Positions 8,843 to 18,727 of a stretch of DNA of 64,000 nt are shown piece by piece. The stretch's first letter is position 1. Every line of letters begins with the position of its first letter. Under the pieces are notes generated by a model, which had not been told where the DNA came from, did not search any database, and worked only from the letters and a program-made list of their open reading frames with translations. The DNA comes from Flavobacteriales bacterium. GTDB taxonomy: Bacteria; Bacteroidota; Bacteroidia; Flavobacteriales_D; Sanyastnellaceae. Both the position numbers and the translations under genes were made by a program. The stretch spans positions 74,591 to 138,590 of the forward strand of contig JADKIZ010000009.1 of NCBI GenBank assembly GCA_016722445.1. The letters are read 5' to 3'.

Positions 8843-10081
8843 TTATGCATGCAAACGGCCAAGACCATTTTTAATTCTTTTGAGTGCTTCACGCAAAACA
8901 TTTTCACTAGCCGCGTATGAAATCCGGATACAGTTGGCATCACCAAATGCTTCACCAGTCACCACCGCAACATGTTCCTTTTCCAATAAAAACTCGCTGA
9001 GATCAGTTGCATTTTTGATGGTAACATGACCATCTGTTTTTCCGAAGTATGAAGACACATCCGGGAAAAAATAAAACGCCCCTTCAGGAAGATTGGTCAC
9101 AACACCTGGAATTTCTTTGAGCAGACCATAAACCAAATCTCTTCTTTTGTGAAAAGTCTCTATCATCGGCTTCACCACTGATGGATCAGCTTCCACAGCA
9201 GACTTCGTAGCCATTTGAGCAATGCTGTTGGCTCCGCTGGTAATTTGTCCCTGCATTTTATTACAGGCTTCAGCGATCCATTTTGGAGCGCCGATATATC
9301 CGATACGCCAGCCAGTCATGGCAAATGCTTTAGAAACACCATTCACTGTAATGGTTCTTTCTGCCATGCCGGGAATAGATGCGATACTTTCAGTTTTACC
9401 ATTGAAATTGATGAGCTCATAAATTTCATCGCTGATGACATACAATTCCTCCTTCGCCAGAATGACATCGGCAAAAGACTGCAACTCACTGCGACTGTAT
9501 ACAGATCCAGTTGGATTGCAAGGAGAACTATAGATGATCAGTTTGGTTTTATCGGTGATGGCATCTTGGAGTTGGGCAGTCGTGATCTTGAAATCATTTT
9601 CTACGGTAGCATTGATCATCACAGGAATACCGCCTGCGAGTTTCACCAATTCTGCGTAGCTCACCCAAAACGGGCTTGGCATGATGACTTCATCGCCAGG
9701 ATTTACCAAAGCATAAACCGTATTGGCAATGGCTTGTTTTGCACCAGTAGATATCACAATATTCTCAGCAGTGTATTGCAGACCATTATCACGGCGGAAT
9801 TTTTCCGCAATGGCACGCCTTACTTCGAGAATACCATTGACCGGTGGATAGTGAGTAATATTGTTATCTAGAGCAGTCTTCGCTGCATCTTTGATAAATT
9901 CAGGTGTATCAAAATCTGGTTCTCCCAATGAGAGGCTCACCACATCAACACCCTGCTGGGCCAATTCCCTGCTTTTGCGGGCCATGGCCAGCGTGGCTGA
10001 TTCATTCAATTGGCTGAGTAGTTCAGATACACGGCCAGTACTATTCTTCAATGCTTGTTCCATTTCATCGTGCCGCTTCAA
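8843..10081 (-). CDS. Pyridoxal-phosphate aminotransferase, class I (aspartate aminotransferase type)
   Basis: 412 residues, fold type I. Seen are SLSLGEPDFDTPEFI near residue 50, the glycine-rich STGAKQAIAN, the substrate-binding SSPCNPTGSVYS, and the PLP-lysine motif SKAFAMTGWRIGYIG near residue 250. Closest in pattern to bacterial aspartate (Ib) aminotransferases, though related enzymes use other amino acids. It is the first gene of a tight minus-strand run (aminotransferase, hldA, menG, aroA, cotH) with gaps of 14 nt overlap to 3 nt. The first seven residues before MEQALKN may not be translated, since a second ATG lies there. A short inverted repeat lies about 50 nt upstream. Confidence 0.88.
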   Translation of the reverse strand: MKRHDEMEQALKNSTGRVSELLSQLNESATLAMARKSRELAQQGVDVVSLSLGEPDFDTPEFIKDAAKTALDNNITHYPPVNGILEVRRAIAEKFRRDNGLQYTAENIVISTGAKQAIANTVYALVNPGDEVIMPSPFWVSYAELVKLAGGIPVMINATVENDFKITTAQLQDAITDKTKLIIYSSPCNPTGSVYSRSELQSFADVILAKEELYVISDEIYELINFNGKTESIASIPGMAERTITVNGVSKAFAMTGWRIGYIGAPKWIAEACNKMQGQITSGANSIAQMATKSAVEADPSVVKPMIETFHKRRDLVYGLLKEIPGVVTNLPEGAFYFFPDVSSYFGKTDGHVTIKNATDLSEFLLEKEHVAVVTGEAFGDANCIRISYAASENVLREALKRIKNGLGRLHA

Positions 10082-10132
10082 AATTTCCTTGAATTCTACG
10101 GCGGTGCAAACTTAGTTGATCGGGTGCCTTGA

Positions 10133-10153
10133 TTCACCTCAAGAAAAGGTGAA
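10133..10153. promoter_or_regulatory. Short inverted repeat upstream of the aminotransferase operon
   Basis: TTCACCT and AGGTGAA form a perfect 7-bp inverted repeat with a 7-nt spacer, 52-72 nt upstream of the first gene of the minus-strand run. It could be an operator or a chance repeat. The rest of 10082-10309 shows nothing else I can name. Confidence 0.22.
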
Positions 10154-10309
10154 ATATTCCCGCCTAAAATCCACAAAAAGCCCACATTATCAACGAAATG
10201 GAAAAATCAGATGAGGTTATTCTCCAAATGACCCTTCCCACGGTGATTCCCATCATCTGCAAGATCGATTAGAATCCCATGTTGCTTTGCTGACATCAGC
10301 GTCAGGATT

Positions 10310-12035
10310 TTAAAACTGGAAATAGATAAATGGATGCATATCCGCCGACATGACCTGATACGCGAAAAAGATCGTGATGAGGCAGAACAAGGCAATAACT
10401 GGAATGGGTAGCGCTGCGAATTTTTGCCTATAACTTTCCTTGAAAGTTGATGGCAACCAATGAATGATCATACCAATAAGAATCACCACAAAAACATTCA
10501 GATAACCAGAAATAACCAGTGGAGCCACTGACCAATCCATATGGAAAAAAATCTGTTGCAACATGGTTGTTGCAGACAAGAATTCAGACCCTATGTCATG
10601 CGTTTCATTCAGTCCATCCCAAGATGAATTGCTGCCTGCGCGGAACCAGACTCTGGTAAAAGTGATAAATGAAAACGTGAGGAAAATGGCCCAAGCTCTG
10701 ATGACCCATTTGGACTTGTGTTTTTCCCACGGGCTGATGCGTTTCCAAAGTTTGTAGAAGACAAGTGCGAAACCATTCAATGCGCCCCAAATGATGAAGT
10801 TCCATGATGCACCGTGCCACAAACCGCCGATCACCATGGTGATCATCAGATTGAGATTCGTCGTAACCCAAGAGGCAAAAGGTTTGACAAATTGAGCAAG
10901 GAGGATACAAACAGCAATAATGAGTGCACTGATGGCAAGAACCATCCAAGAACCGGCAAGACCAGCAATGACGAGGATGATGATAACCATGACAATGATA
11001 GAACCAATGCTCCCACCTTTATTCCCACCCAGTGGGATATAGAGATAATCGCGCAGCCAATTCGATAGTGACATATGCCAACGTCTCCAGAAATCGCTCA
11101 CGTTAATGGCCTTGTATGGAGAATCGAAATTTTTGGTCAGATGAAAGCCCATGAGCAATGCCACGCCAATGGCCATATCCGTATATCCGAAAATCTGCAT
11201 ACACCTGAAGGCTATATCCGTAGATCGCCATCAGATTTTCGAATCCAGTATATGAAACCGGATTGGCGAAAATGCGGTCGATAAAATTGACCGCGATGTA
11301 ATCCGCGAGCAGAATTTTTTTGACCAGTCCATTTAAAATCCAGAAAACAGCGAGACCCCATTCTTGTTTGGAAAGACTGTATTCCTTGTAAAGTTGTGGA
11401 ATCAGATCGGTGGAACGCACAATAGGTCCGGCGACCAGTTGCGGAAAGAAAGTAACGAAAAATGCAAAGTCAGTGAATTGTTTGACTGGTTTCAGCGTGC
11501 CACGATACACCTCAACAGTATAACTGATGCTTTGAAAAGTAAAAAACGAAATACCGATGGGTAGGATAATTTTATCAATCTCGAAATGCGTTCCGAAAAA
11601 ACCATTGCTCCAATGCGCCATCCAATTGAATACATGAGCTTGTTTATTCAGTGTTGCATTGTAGATGTCGGTAAAGAAATAAGCATATTTGAAATAACAC
11701 AACACACCCAAATTCATGACAATACTTGCCGCCAGCCATGCTTTTTTTGGAGCCTTTTTTCTTGTTCGGTAGATGACTTTGCCGATAAAAAAATCCCAGC
11801 ATGCCGTGAAGACCAGCAAGATGAAAAAGAAACCTGTAGTTTTATAATAGAAGAATACACTGGCAAGAAATAGGAACGCATGTCGCAAACCCCGTTTTCG
11901 ATGCAGGAATGAATCCACAATTAAGACAAGCGCAAAGAAGATCCAGAAAGAGGTTACCGTGAATATGAACGGTGCCTTCGGATCGAAAAGAAAAAACTCC
12001 CAGATGTGTGCTGTCCAATCTTGACCAGTGATCAT
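10310..12035 (-). CDS. MBOAT-family membrane O-acyltransferase (AlgI-like), interrupted by a frameshift
   Basis: Two overlapping frames (11103-12035 and 10310-11200) form one protein of about 575 residues with many membrane segments. AlgI-type features are VAGPIVRSTDLIPQ, YGYSLQVYADF, then GYTDMAIG, FDSPYKA, FWRRWHMSLSNWLRDYLYIPLGG and the conserved-His segment GGLWHGASWNFIIWG. The family moves acyl (often acetyl) groups across the membrane onto extracellular polysaccharides. The break is at 11187-11193. The family sequence DFSGYTD needs two extra bases there, one T and one G on the coding strand. The start overlaps the upstream methyltransferase stop by 4 nt. No AlgX/AlgJ-like partner is visible downstream, so the acceptor is unknown. 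Confidence 0.87.
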
Positions 12036-12757
12036 CGTTTACGCGCTGCGAGGGTGTATCCTAAAGCGTAAGAATACCGGCTTTTTTCATTCGTTCTTTT
12101 ATACCATCCGGAACTTTTCAAGACAGATGCCAACAATAGAAAAAACCGATGTGACCACTTGCCTGTCATTCCTTTGTTGAGTGTATCCAGCAATACATCT
12201 GCCCTTCCACCATAAGGTTCGAGGTGTACCACTTCGAGTCCTGCATCTTCACACATTTGTTTTAGGCCAAATTCAGAAGGATTGTAGTAATTGTGGGGAT
12301 ATTCAGAGGACCAATAGATGAATGGAGTTGTAACGATGAGATGACCACCTGATTTGAGATGATCAGACAATGTAGCAATAAGCAATGCAGGATATTTCAC
12401 ATGAGCAATCACATCAGAAAGGAGAATGGTGTCGAAGTTTTTTTCTTGTAAAGAAAAACTCCGATTGAGATCTACAATTTCATCAAGGTGTTTTCTCACA
12501 TCTTCATTTTCACTCCAATCGATGGTATAATGCAATTCCACTTTACTGCGCAGCAGATTGTGATATGGCACTCTTCCACATCCGCAATCGAGTAATTTAC
12601 CGTGTACATATTGATCGAACAACGGCCGATAAGCCTTCCACTGCAGTGAAGCAATATGCCATGAACCGGCATAGACGGCACTTAGATTCAGATCAAAATC
12701 CCTTTTATTCTGATCGAAAACAACAAGTGAAGCTTTCCATTCTGATTCTTTCTTCAT
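12032..12757 (-). CDS. SAM-dependent methyltransferase of a glycan-modification operon
   Basis: 241 residues, class I methyltransferase. Motif I is LLDCGCGRVPYHNLL (residues 55-70) and DTILLSDVIAHVKYP fits motif II/III. GGHLIVTTPFIYWSSEYPHNYYNPSEF matches the post-motif region of methyltransferases found in polysaccharide loci. It overlaps the polysaccharide deacetylase upstream (12754-12757) and the MBOAT acyltransferase downstream (12032-12035), both as ATGA-type junctions. This suggests methylation of the same glycan or a precursor, which is inference from context. Confidence 0.72.
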   Translation of the reverse strand: MKKESEWKASLVVFDQNKRDFDLNLSAVYAGSWHIASLQWKAYRPLFDQYVHGKLLDCGCGRVPYHNLLRSKVELHYTIDWSENEDVRKHLDEIVDLNRSFSLQEKNFDTILLSDVIAHVKYPALLIATLSDHLKSGGHLIVTTPFIYWSSEYPHNYYNPSEFGLKQMCEDAGLEVVHLEPYGGRADVLLDTLNKGMTGKWSHRFFLLLASVLKSSGWYKRTNEKSRYSYALGYTLAARKR

Positions 12758-13746
12758 GAAAACAACTGATTGATTCGATGCAATGATTCTGTGGTGGAAA
12801 TATCGTTATAGATACCATAACGTGAGGCGGGGCAATTTGAAATTGGAAGATCGCCAGCGCATGGTTCAACACCAATCAAATTATGATAACCGGCATAAAC
12901 TGCGGCTTCAGCAACGCGGCGATCATAAGCTCCGAAAGGAAAAGCAAAATCATTTATTGCTTTGCCAGTCACCTGCTCGAGGTATTTTTTACTTTCTGTC
13001 AATTCATCTTTCAGCAAATCATCGCTGGCGTATTTCAAATTCACGTGACTCACGGCGTGACTGCCGATAGAGATCATAGGAGATTGCGACATGATGCGAA
13101 TTTCTTCACCCTTCATCACACGCCATTCATCTTCACGGGTGAGGTCATGCGCAGGTTGATATCCGCAATGCTGTGCAAGATCATCCAACCATTGATCAAT
13201 GGCATCAATATCCATTTCTTGCATGACTGATTCCAACCTTTCACCTGTCGTTTTCTCCACGAATAAATTTCTGTACTTTCTGAAAAATATTTTTTCGTTG
13301 AGATGAATTTCACCTCTCTGATGTTGTAGCAATCTGCTCAATTCATCAGGCCAGAGTGTAGATCTTCCAGCAAGCCATGAAGTCGTAACAAAAAAAGTGG
13401 CCGGAAGTTGATGTTTTTCCAAGACAGGTAATGCATGGTGAAGATTGTTGACTAGTCCATCATCGAAGGTAATGGCAATGCGTTGACCTGTACCCGGAGT
13501 TTCGAGTATTTCCTTTAGTGTAACAACCTGATAATTCCTTTTGAGATATTTCAGAATGCGTTCGAAATCGGCAACGCCGATGTTTCTCATATTGAGTGCA
13601 AGATTTGTTTTCTCCAGCACATTGTGAAACATCAGAATGACGTCAGCATTTTTTTTTGTAGGATAAAAAAAATGCTCAAGGCCAAGATTAAACAGACAGG
13701 CTCTGGTCCAAATTGAACATTTATTGGTCAGCCTGTCGACAACCAT
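12754..13746 (-). CDS. Polysaccharide deacetylase (NodB/CE4 family)
   Basis: 330 residues. The CE4 core begins with ILMFHNV and continues with AITFDDGLVNN, the catalytic and metal-binding Asp pair. Further on are the two metal-binding His in GSHAVSHVNL (H-x3-H) and FAFPFGAYD. No signal peptide is obvious, though the N-terminus has a short hydrophobic stretch. Deacetylases of this kind remove N- or O-acetyl groups from surface polysaccharides or peptidoglycan. Its start shares one base with the stop of the CvfB-like gene, and it overlaps the methyltransferase by 4 nt. Confidence 0.88.
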   Translation of the reverse strand: MVVDRLTNKCSIWTRACLFNLGLEHFFYPTKKNADVILMFHNVLEKTNLALNMRNIGVADFERILKYLKRNYQVVTLKEILETPGTGQRIAITFDDGLVNNLHHALPVLEKHQLPATFFVTTSWLAGRSTLWPDELSRLLQHQRGEIHLNEKIFFRKYRNLFVEKTTGERLESVMQEMDIDAIDQWLDDLAQHCGYQPAHDLTREDEWRVMKGEEIRIMSQSPMISIGSHAVSHVNLKYASDDLLKDELTESKKYLEQVTGKAINDFAFPFGAYDRRVAEAAVYAGYHNLIGVEPCAGDLPISNCPASRYGIYNDISTTESLHRINQLFS

Positions 13747-14936
13747 TATTTTTTCCCTTTAAACGTCAATTCCTTTTTAGGGCCAGGTCTATCTCCGGAG
13801 GGTTTTTCCGGACGAGGTTCAGAAGATGGTTTTCTTTCTTCGCGAGGTTCCTTGCGTTCACGATCGCTATACGATTTTTTCTCCCCACGTTCACGACTTT
13901 CCCTTGGACGATCTTCTCTCGATCTATCCGAAGAAGTTCTTCCTGATCCGCGATCATCCGAAGATTTTTTATCGTATGATTTACGCGGAGGTCTATCATC
14001 TTCATCCGATTTACTTCTTGGACGGTCGTATGGTTCACTATCTGGTTGTTCTTCGTAGATATTGTCTTCGAAGATTTTATTTTTCTCCCAGCCAACGGGA
14101 ACGACGCCGGTTTTATTCACTTTAACACCTAATTTGGTGAGTAGAACCTTACCCTCTTTGTACAACATTCCTGCAGCTTTTTTGAAGGTCTTTTTAGACA
14201 TGTGCAGTCGAAGTTTGATTTCTTCCGGGTCGGTATCGTCATTGAGTCGCACATAACCTCCGTTTTGTTCGAGATAGTCCAGAATTTTCTTGCGGGCATC
14301 TTCGAGCAATTCCAAACCTTCCCGCTGCATGCTCACCTGAATATCCTTGCCTTCGACTTTCCGCACATAACCTTTCACTTTTTCACCCAAACGCACCTTA
14401 TCGGTCATCTCTTGTCTAAAAAGCACACCGATAAATTTACCATCTACCACGACCCTTCTTCCGATATCGATTTTTTCAGCAATGGTGAGACTTACTTCAT
14501 CACCACGTTTATATGGAATATCTGTATTCCTCAGATGACGTTGCAATTTGGTCGAGGCAAATAGTCGGCGGTTTTCGCTGTCATCCAGTAGGACGATCAA
14601 GGTCATTCTGCCAGATTCGAGGTTTTCCAATTGTTCTCTGGCTGGAATCAGGATATCACGTTTTGACCCGATGCTGATGAAAGCGCCAAGGTCATTTGAA
14701 TTTCCCACGCGAAAACAACCAATTTCCCCGACCTGCACTTCAGGTAGTCTGGTTGTTGCTTCCAACTCCCTTTCCTCGTTGTAGAAAGTGAATACTTCCA
14801 CCATCTCGCCTGGTTCTGTATTCGGTTTGAGGTCACGTTTTGGGATAAAAACAGATTGTTTTGTATCGCCAAGTAGGTAGCCTTTTTCAACCACTTCCAA
14901 AACGGGCAATGATTGTATGGAGCCGGGTCTGATCAT
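13746..14936 (-). CDS. CvfB/YitL-like S1 RNA-binding protein with charged C-terminal tail
   Basis: About 396 residues from the ATG at 14936, which gives the family N-terminus MIRPGSIQSLPVLEVVEKGYLL. Tandem S1-like domains (residues 1-210) are followed by a winged-helix segment (HMSKKTFKKAAGMLYKEGKV), as in CvfB proteins, which bind RNA. The last 110 residues are unusually rich in Arg, Ser, Asp, Glu and Lys, with repeated DRP/SRE patterns, and are probably a disordered RNA-binding tail. Bacillus CvfB lacks such a tail. The open frame extends 73 codons further upstream, but those residues look non-coding. It heads the operon with the deacetylase, which may be chance. Confidence 0.82.
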   Translation of the reverse strand: MIRPGSIQSLPVLEVVEKGYLLGDTKQSVFIPKRDLKPNTEPGEMVEVFTFYNEERELEATTRLPEVQVGEIGCFRVGNSNDLGAFISIGSKRDILIPAREQLENLESGRMTLIVLLDDSENRRLFASTKLQRHLRNTDIPYKRGDEVSLTIAEKIDIGRRVVVDGKFIGVLFRQEMTDKVRLGEKVKGYVRKVEGKDIQVSMQREGLELLEDARKKILDYLEQNGGYVRLNDDTDPEEIKLRLHMSKKTFKKAAGMLYKEGKVLLTKLGVKVNKTGVVPVGWEKNKIFEDNIYEEQPDSEPYDRPRSKSDEDDRPPRKSYDKKSSDDRGSGRTSSDRSREDRPRESRERGEKKSYSDRERKEPREERKPSSEPRPEKPSGDRPGPKKELTFKGKK

Positions 14937-15086
14937 TCGGTGTTTTTGTTTCCGGAGAAAAGAGCCGGAATCATTTGCCAAAGAAACTGCAAAAGCCTCA
15001 TGGAAGTGCAGAACCATGAAATGATGCCGACATCCGGTTGTGAGATTACACCTTTCAGGGTATTGGTAGAGTGGCAAAAAAGGCGA

Positions 15087-15254
15087 ATGTTTGTATCCGA
15101 TGACACAAGAGCAACGAAACATGTCCAATCGACCGCAGGCGGGAGTTTGCATCATTCAGGAACTCTTTGCTACTGCCCATTTCAAGAAAAAAAGTGCTGT
15201 AAGAGCTATAAACACGGCAAACGTTGCAAGAAGTGTCCTAAGGGAGAAAAATAA
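15087..15254 (+). CDS. Possible tiny Cys/Lys-rich protein
   Basis: A 55-residue frame ending in CPFQEKKCCKSYKHGKRC and KKCPKGEK. The run of paired cysteines and basic residues is far from random and resembles short Cys/Lys-rich tails I associate with small Bacteroidota proteins, from memory only. No signal peptide is seen, and the first half looks unremarkable. The frame is open further upstream to 14913, so the start is uncertain. It lies in the 423-nt gap between the divergent CvfB-like and permease genes, where no other coding signal is seen. Confidence 0.4.
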   Translation: MFVSDDTRATKHVQSTAGGSLHHSGTLCYCPFQEKKCCKSYKHGKRCKKCPKGEK

Positions 15255-15359
15255 GTCTCAACTCCTTTTTAGTCAGCCAGTTTCCATGTCGATAAACTGA
15301 TTTAGGCCAAATGTGCTTATACTTGCGCACTACCTCAATCAGCACAATCTACTAGTATT

Positions 15360-16832
15360 ATGAGTAAAACCCTGATCAAAAAACCTATTCACACGCTTCT
15401 TGCAGATTCCGAAAAGCACGGACTAAAAAGAACACTTGGTAAAATGAGTCTTATCCTATTAGGGATAGGAGCCATTATTGGTGCCGGTTTATTTGTCCGC
15501 ACCGCGGCCGCTTCTGCTGAGGCAGCCGGCCCAGCAGTTACACTTTCGTTTATCGTTGCGGCTATTGGATGCGCCTTTGCCGGATTATGTTATGCTGAAT
15601 TTGCCTCCATGTTTCCTATTGCAGGAAGTGCCTATACCTACGCCTATACAACCATGGGAGAATTGGTGGCCTGGATCATCGGATGGGCATTGATTATGGA
15701 ATACGCCCTTGGAGCTGCAACGGTTTCCATTGCCTGGAGTGAATACCTGAATAATCTTTTAGGAGGCGTGATACCCTATGAATGGTGTCACTCGCCGTTT
15801 GAATCATCGGCGGCAGGTGTGAGTGGAATCATGAATGCACCCGCATTGGTGATTTTGTTGGCGCTCACTTTATTACTGATCCGTGGTACACAAGAATCCG
15901 CCATTGTGAATGGCATCATCGTATTCATCAAAGTAGGTATCGTACTTGCCTTTATTGCCATTGGATTCAATTACATCAATTCTGATAACTACACACCTTA
16001 TATCATAGGTGAAAACGTTGCGGGTCACGAAGACTTTTTCAAACACGGATGGGGAGGAATCCTGCGGGGTGCCGCCATTGTATTCTTCGCATTCATCGGT
16101 TTCGATGCAGTGTCTACAGCCGCGCAGGAAGCGAAAAATCCGCAAAAAGACATGCCATGGGGAATTCTGGGATCGTTGGTGATCTGCACCATTTTGTATG
16201 TGCTCTTCGCTCACGTTCTCACTGGTGTAGCCAACTGGCAGGAATTCAAAGTTGCAGGTAAAGAAGCTTCGGTGGCATATGCCATTCAAAATCACATGCC
16301 GGGATACGAATGGCTGGGAACATTGGTAACCATCGCCATTCTCGCCGGATTCAGCTCTGTAATATTGGTGATGCTGATGGGCCAAAGCCGTGTATTTTTC
16401 TCTATGTCGCACGATGGTCTTATCCCACCAGTCTTCTCAAAACTTCACAACAAATACAAAACACCTTATAAATCAAACTGGATACTTTTCCTTTTTGTTG
16501 GTGCGTTTGCAGGATTTGTTCCTGGAAGTATAGCAGGTGATCTTACGTCATTCGGAACCCTTCTTGCATTCGTATTGGTATGTGCAGGAATTTTGGTGTT
16601 GCGCAAATCGAATCCTGATCTGAAGCGTCCTTTCAAGACTCCACTCGTTCCGCTTATTCCAATACTTGGCATAGCAGTATGTTCATTTATGATCATCTCT
16701 CTTGATCACACCACACAACTCGTAGCTGTGTGTTGGATGATCGTAGGTTTGTTCATTTACTTCGGCTATGGGTTATCGAAAAGTAAACTACAACAGGAAC
16801 ATCGTAAATCGAAATCACTTGATCAAGTTTGA
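15360..16832 (+). CDS. Amino-acid permease, APC superfamily (cationic amino-acid transporter type)
   Basis: 490 residues with about twelve hydrophobic segments. The N-terminal LLGIGAIIGAGLFVRT is the conserved unwound helix 1 motif (GxxIGxGxF) that binds the substrate backbone. AGPAVTLSFIVAAIGCAFAGLCYAEFASMFPIAGSAYTYAY is typical of YfnA/CAT-like transporters. It imports amino acids across the inner membrane. The exact substrate is not determined by sequence. Single-gene unit, with a strong terminator 20 nt after the stop. Confidence 0.9.
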   Translation: MSKTLIKKPIHTLLADSEKHGLKRTLGKMSLILLGIGAIIGAGLFVRTAAASAEAAGPAVTLSFIVAAIGCAFAGLCYAEFASMFPIAGSAYTYAYTTMGELVAWIIGWALIMEYALGAATVSIAWSEYLNNLLGGVIPYEWCHSPFESSAAGVSGIMNAPALVILLALTLLLIRGTQESAIVNGIIVFIKVGIVLAFIAIGFNYINSDNYTPYIIGENVAGHEDFFKHGWGGILRGAAIVFFAFIGFDAVSTAAQEAKNPQKDMPWGILGSLVICTILYVLFAHVLTGVANWQEFKVAGKEASVAYAIQNHMPGYEWLGTLVTIAILAGFSSVILVMLMGQSRVFFSMSHDGLIPPVFSKLHNKYKTPYKSNWILFLFVGAFAGFVPGSIAGDLTSFGTLLAFVLVCAGILVLRKSNPDLKRPFKTPLVPLIPILGIAVCSFMIISLDHTTQLVAVCWMIVGLFIYFGYGLSKSKLQQEHRKSKSLDQV

Positions 16833-16851
16833 TCACCATGATAAACATTTT

Positions 16852-16879
16852 AAAAGGCTGTCTCACGGGACAGCCTTTT
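16852..16879 (+). terminator. Rho-independent terminator after the permease
   Basis: A perfect 11-bp stem (AAAAGGCTGTC / GACAGCCTTTT) with a 6-nt loop, ending in four T. It lies between the permease stop and the next start at 16903, so the two genes are probably separate transcripts. Confidence 0.8.
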
Positions 16880-16902
16880 CCATGAAATCACGTTTGAGTT
16901 AA

Positions 16903-18693
16903 ATGTTGAACTGGCTAAAACAGCGACCATTCTTATTCGTCATGATATTATGTCTGTCAGTGGCATCATATCATCTCGTCAAACACCGCTGGAAAGGTGA
17001 TTCATGGAAAAGCACCATACAGAGCGATGGGAGTGGCTATTATGCCTATTTACCCGCTGTATTTATTTATCAAGATCTACAATACCGCTTTTATTTAGAT
17101 CTGAAAGAGAAGTATAAATTCGGCGATCTATCTGAGAATTTTCTTTACACTGAAAACAACCGATTGTACAATCGCTATTTCTGCGGTACTTCCATCGCCA
17201 TGATGCCATTCTTTCTGTTGGGTTGGGCAGCGGCGGAAATCACTGGACAAGATGCGGATGGACACTCTTTTTTCTTTACCGTTTCGTTGAATGTCGCCGC
17301 TATTTTTTATGTACTTAGTGGTTTATATCTTATGTATCGGCTGTTCAGTCGCCGCTACAACAAATGGACGGTAGCCCTTATTTGCGCGGCTATTTTTTTA
17401 GGGACCAACACGTTTACCTATGCCATTTATCATGCCTCCTATTCACATGCCTATTCGTTTGGCTTCATAGCGCTATTCATTTATCTCGCTGATCGAAGCA
17501 TTCGTCTGAAAACAAGAAATTCGCTTATTCATCTGGCGTTGTGCCTCGGCATGATCACCATTATCAGGCCCACGAATGCTATTGTTTTATTATCGATTCC
17601 CTTTTTATCCGGAAGCTACGCTTCATTTTTATCATGGTTCAAATTCGCCATACAACCGCGGGTATTCTTACCGGCAGTGATGAGTTGTGTATCTGTCATC
17701 TTCATTCAAAGTTTCATGTATCATGCTCAATGCGGATCATGGTGGACAGATGGATATCCGTATGAAACATTTTATTTCGACAGACCGGAAATCATCAATA
17801 TGTGGTTTAGTTACCGCGCAGGTGTGGTGATGTGGTCGCCCGTAGTCATTTTGGCATTGATTGGATTGTTGGTCATGTTAGTGAAAGAACCTTTCAAAGG
17901 ATTCAGCATGTTGCTGTTCCTGCTGATGAATTCATGGATCATTTCATCGTGGTGGGCATGGCATTATTCAGGCACATTCGGAATGCGGCCCATGGTAGAC
18001 CACATGCCATTTTTTATACCACTCATTTGCGCCTTGTTTTTTGTCTTACGTAAAGTCTGGATGAAAACGATTTTGGTTATCTGTTTATGTTCGATCACCT
18101 TCGTGGGTTATACATTCAACAAACAATACATCACGTCCATTATTCCATGGGATGGTATGACGAAAGAAAAGTATTGGTACATTTTCATGAAAACAGGAGG
18201 AGGTTATGCCTTTCGATTATTCGAGCCATATAGACCACCGATGCCACCCCTCCAAAACATCATGATCAAACACATCGCATTTGATCCGGCTGATCCCTCT
18301 GCACCCTTTGTTCCTGTGCAAGAAAACTACCATATAGATACATTGTTGCATTATTCCGGTAAGGGCTTACAACAACTCATCAATATGCCATTGTGGTCTG
18401 TTCGTGGTGCAGGAAAATATTATGGAGAAATTCGGTTGGATGCATTTTATACTTCTGTGTACAACAAGGGTGAGCTTTATGTGAATTTCAAAAGTGGAAA
18501 AGAGACCATCCACTCAGAAAAGCTGTTGTTGGTGATTCCCGATTTCAAACCCAATCGCTGGAATAAACTGCGTTATAGTTTTATTACCGAAATACCCAAC
18601 TCCACCATTGATCATCTCGAATTGGAAATGCACAATGGACCAAACCTACCCGTTTATTTGCAAAAATTGGAGGTCACTTTAGCAAGTTTGTGA
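16903..18693 (+). CDS. Polytopic membrane protein, possible GT-C glycosyltransferase
   Basis: 596 residues. About ten hydrophobic helices fill residues 10-420, followed by a soluble C-terminal domain of about 160 residues, probably beta-sandwich. The first extracytoplasmic loop begins WKSTIQSDGSGYYAYLPAVF. Acidic residues in the first loop, many helices and a C-terminal extracytoplasmic domain fit GT-C transferases that use lipid-linked sugars. There is no diagnostic motif, so function stays open. It precedes the hydrolase by 34 nt, perhaps on the same transcript. Confidence 0.6.
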   Translation: MLNWLKQRPFLFVMILCLSVASYHLVKHRWKGDSWKSTIQSDGSGYYAYLPAVFIYQDLQYRFYLDLKEKYKFGDLSENFLYTENNRLYNRYFCGTSIAMMPFFLLGWAAAEITGQDADGHSFFFTVSLNVAAIFYVLSGLYLMYRLFSRRYNKWTVALICAAIFLGTNTFTYAIYHASYSHAYSFGFIALFIYLADRSIRLKTRNSLIHLALCLGMITIIRPTNAIVLLSIPFLSGSYASFLSWFKFAIQPRVFLPAVMSCVSVIFIQSFMYHAQCGSWWTDGYPYETFYFDRPEIINMWFSYRAGVVMWSPVVILALIGLLVMLVKEPFKGFSMLLFLLMNSWIISSWWAWHYSGTFGMRPMVDHMPFFIPLICALFFVLRKVWMKTILVICLCSITFVGYTFNKQYITSIIPWDGMTKEKYWYIFMKTGGGYAFRLFEPYRPPMPPLQNIMIKHIAFDPADPSAPFVPVQENYHIDTLLHYSGKGLQQLINMPLWSVRGAGKYYGEIRLDAFYTSVYNKGELYVNFKSGKETIHSEKLLLVIPDFKPNRWNKLRYSFITEIPNSTIDHLELEMHNGPNLPVYLQKLEVTLASL

Positions 18694-18727
18694 TTTCAGA
18701 ATTTCAACCGATTCATTTATTTGAAAA

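Noticed and set aside
14937..15155. Extended N-terminus of the CvfB-like protein
   Set aside because: The 73 extra residues have no S1 features and the family starts at MIRPGS.
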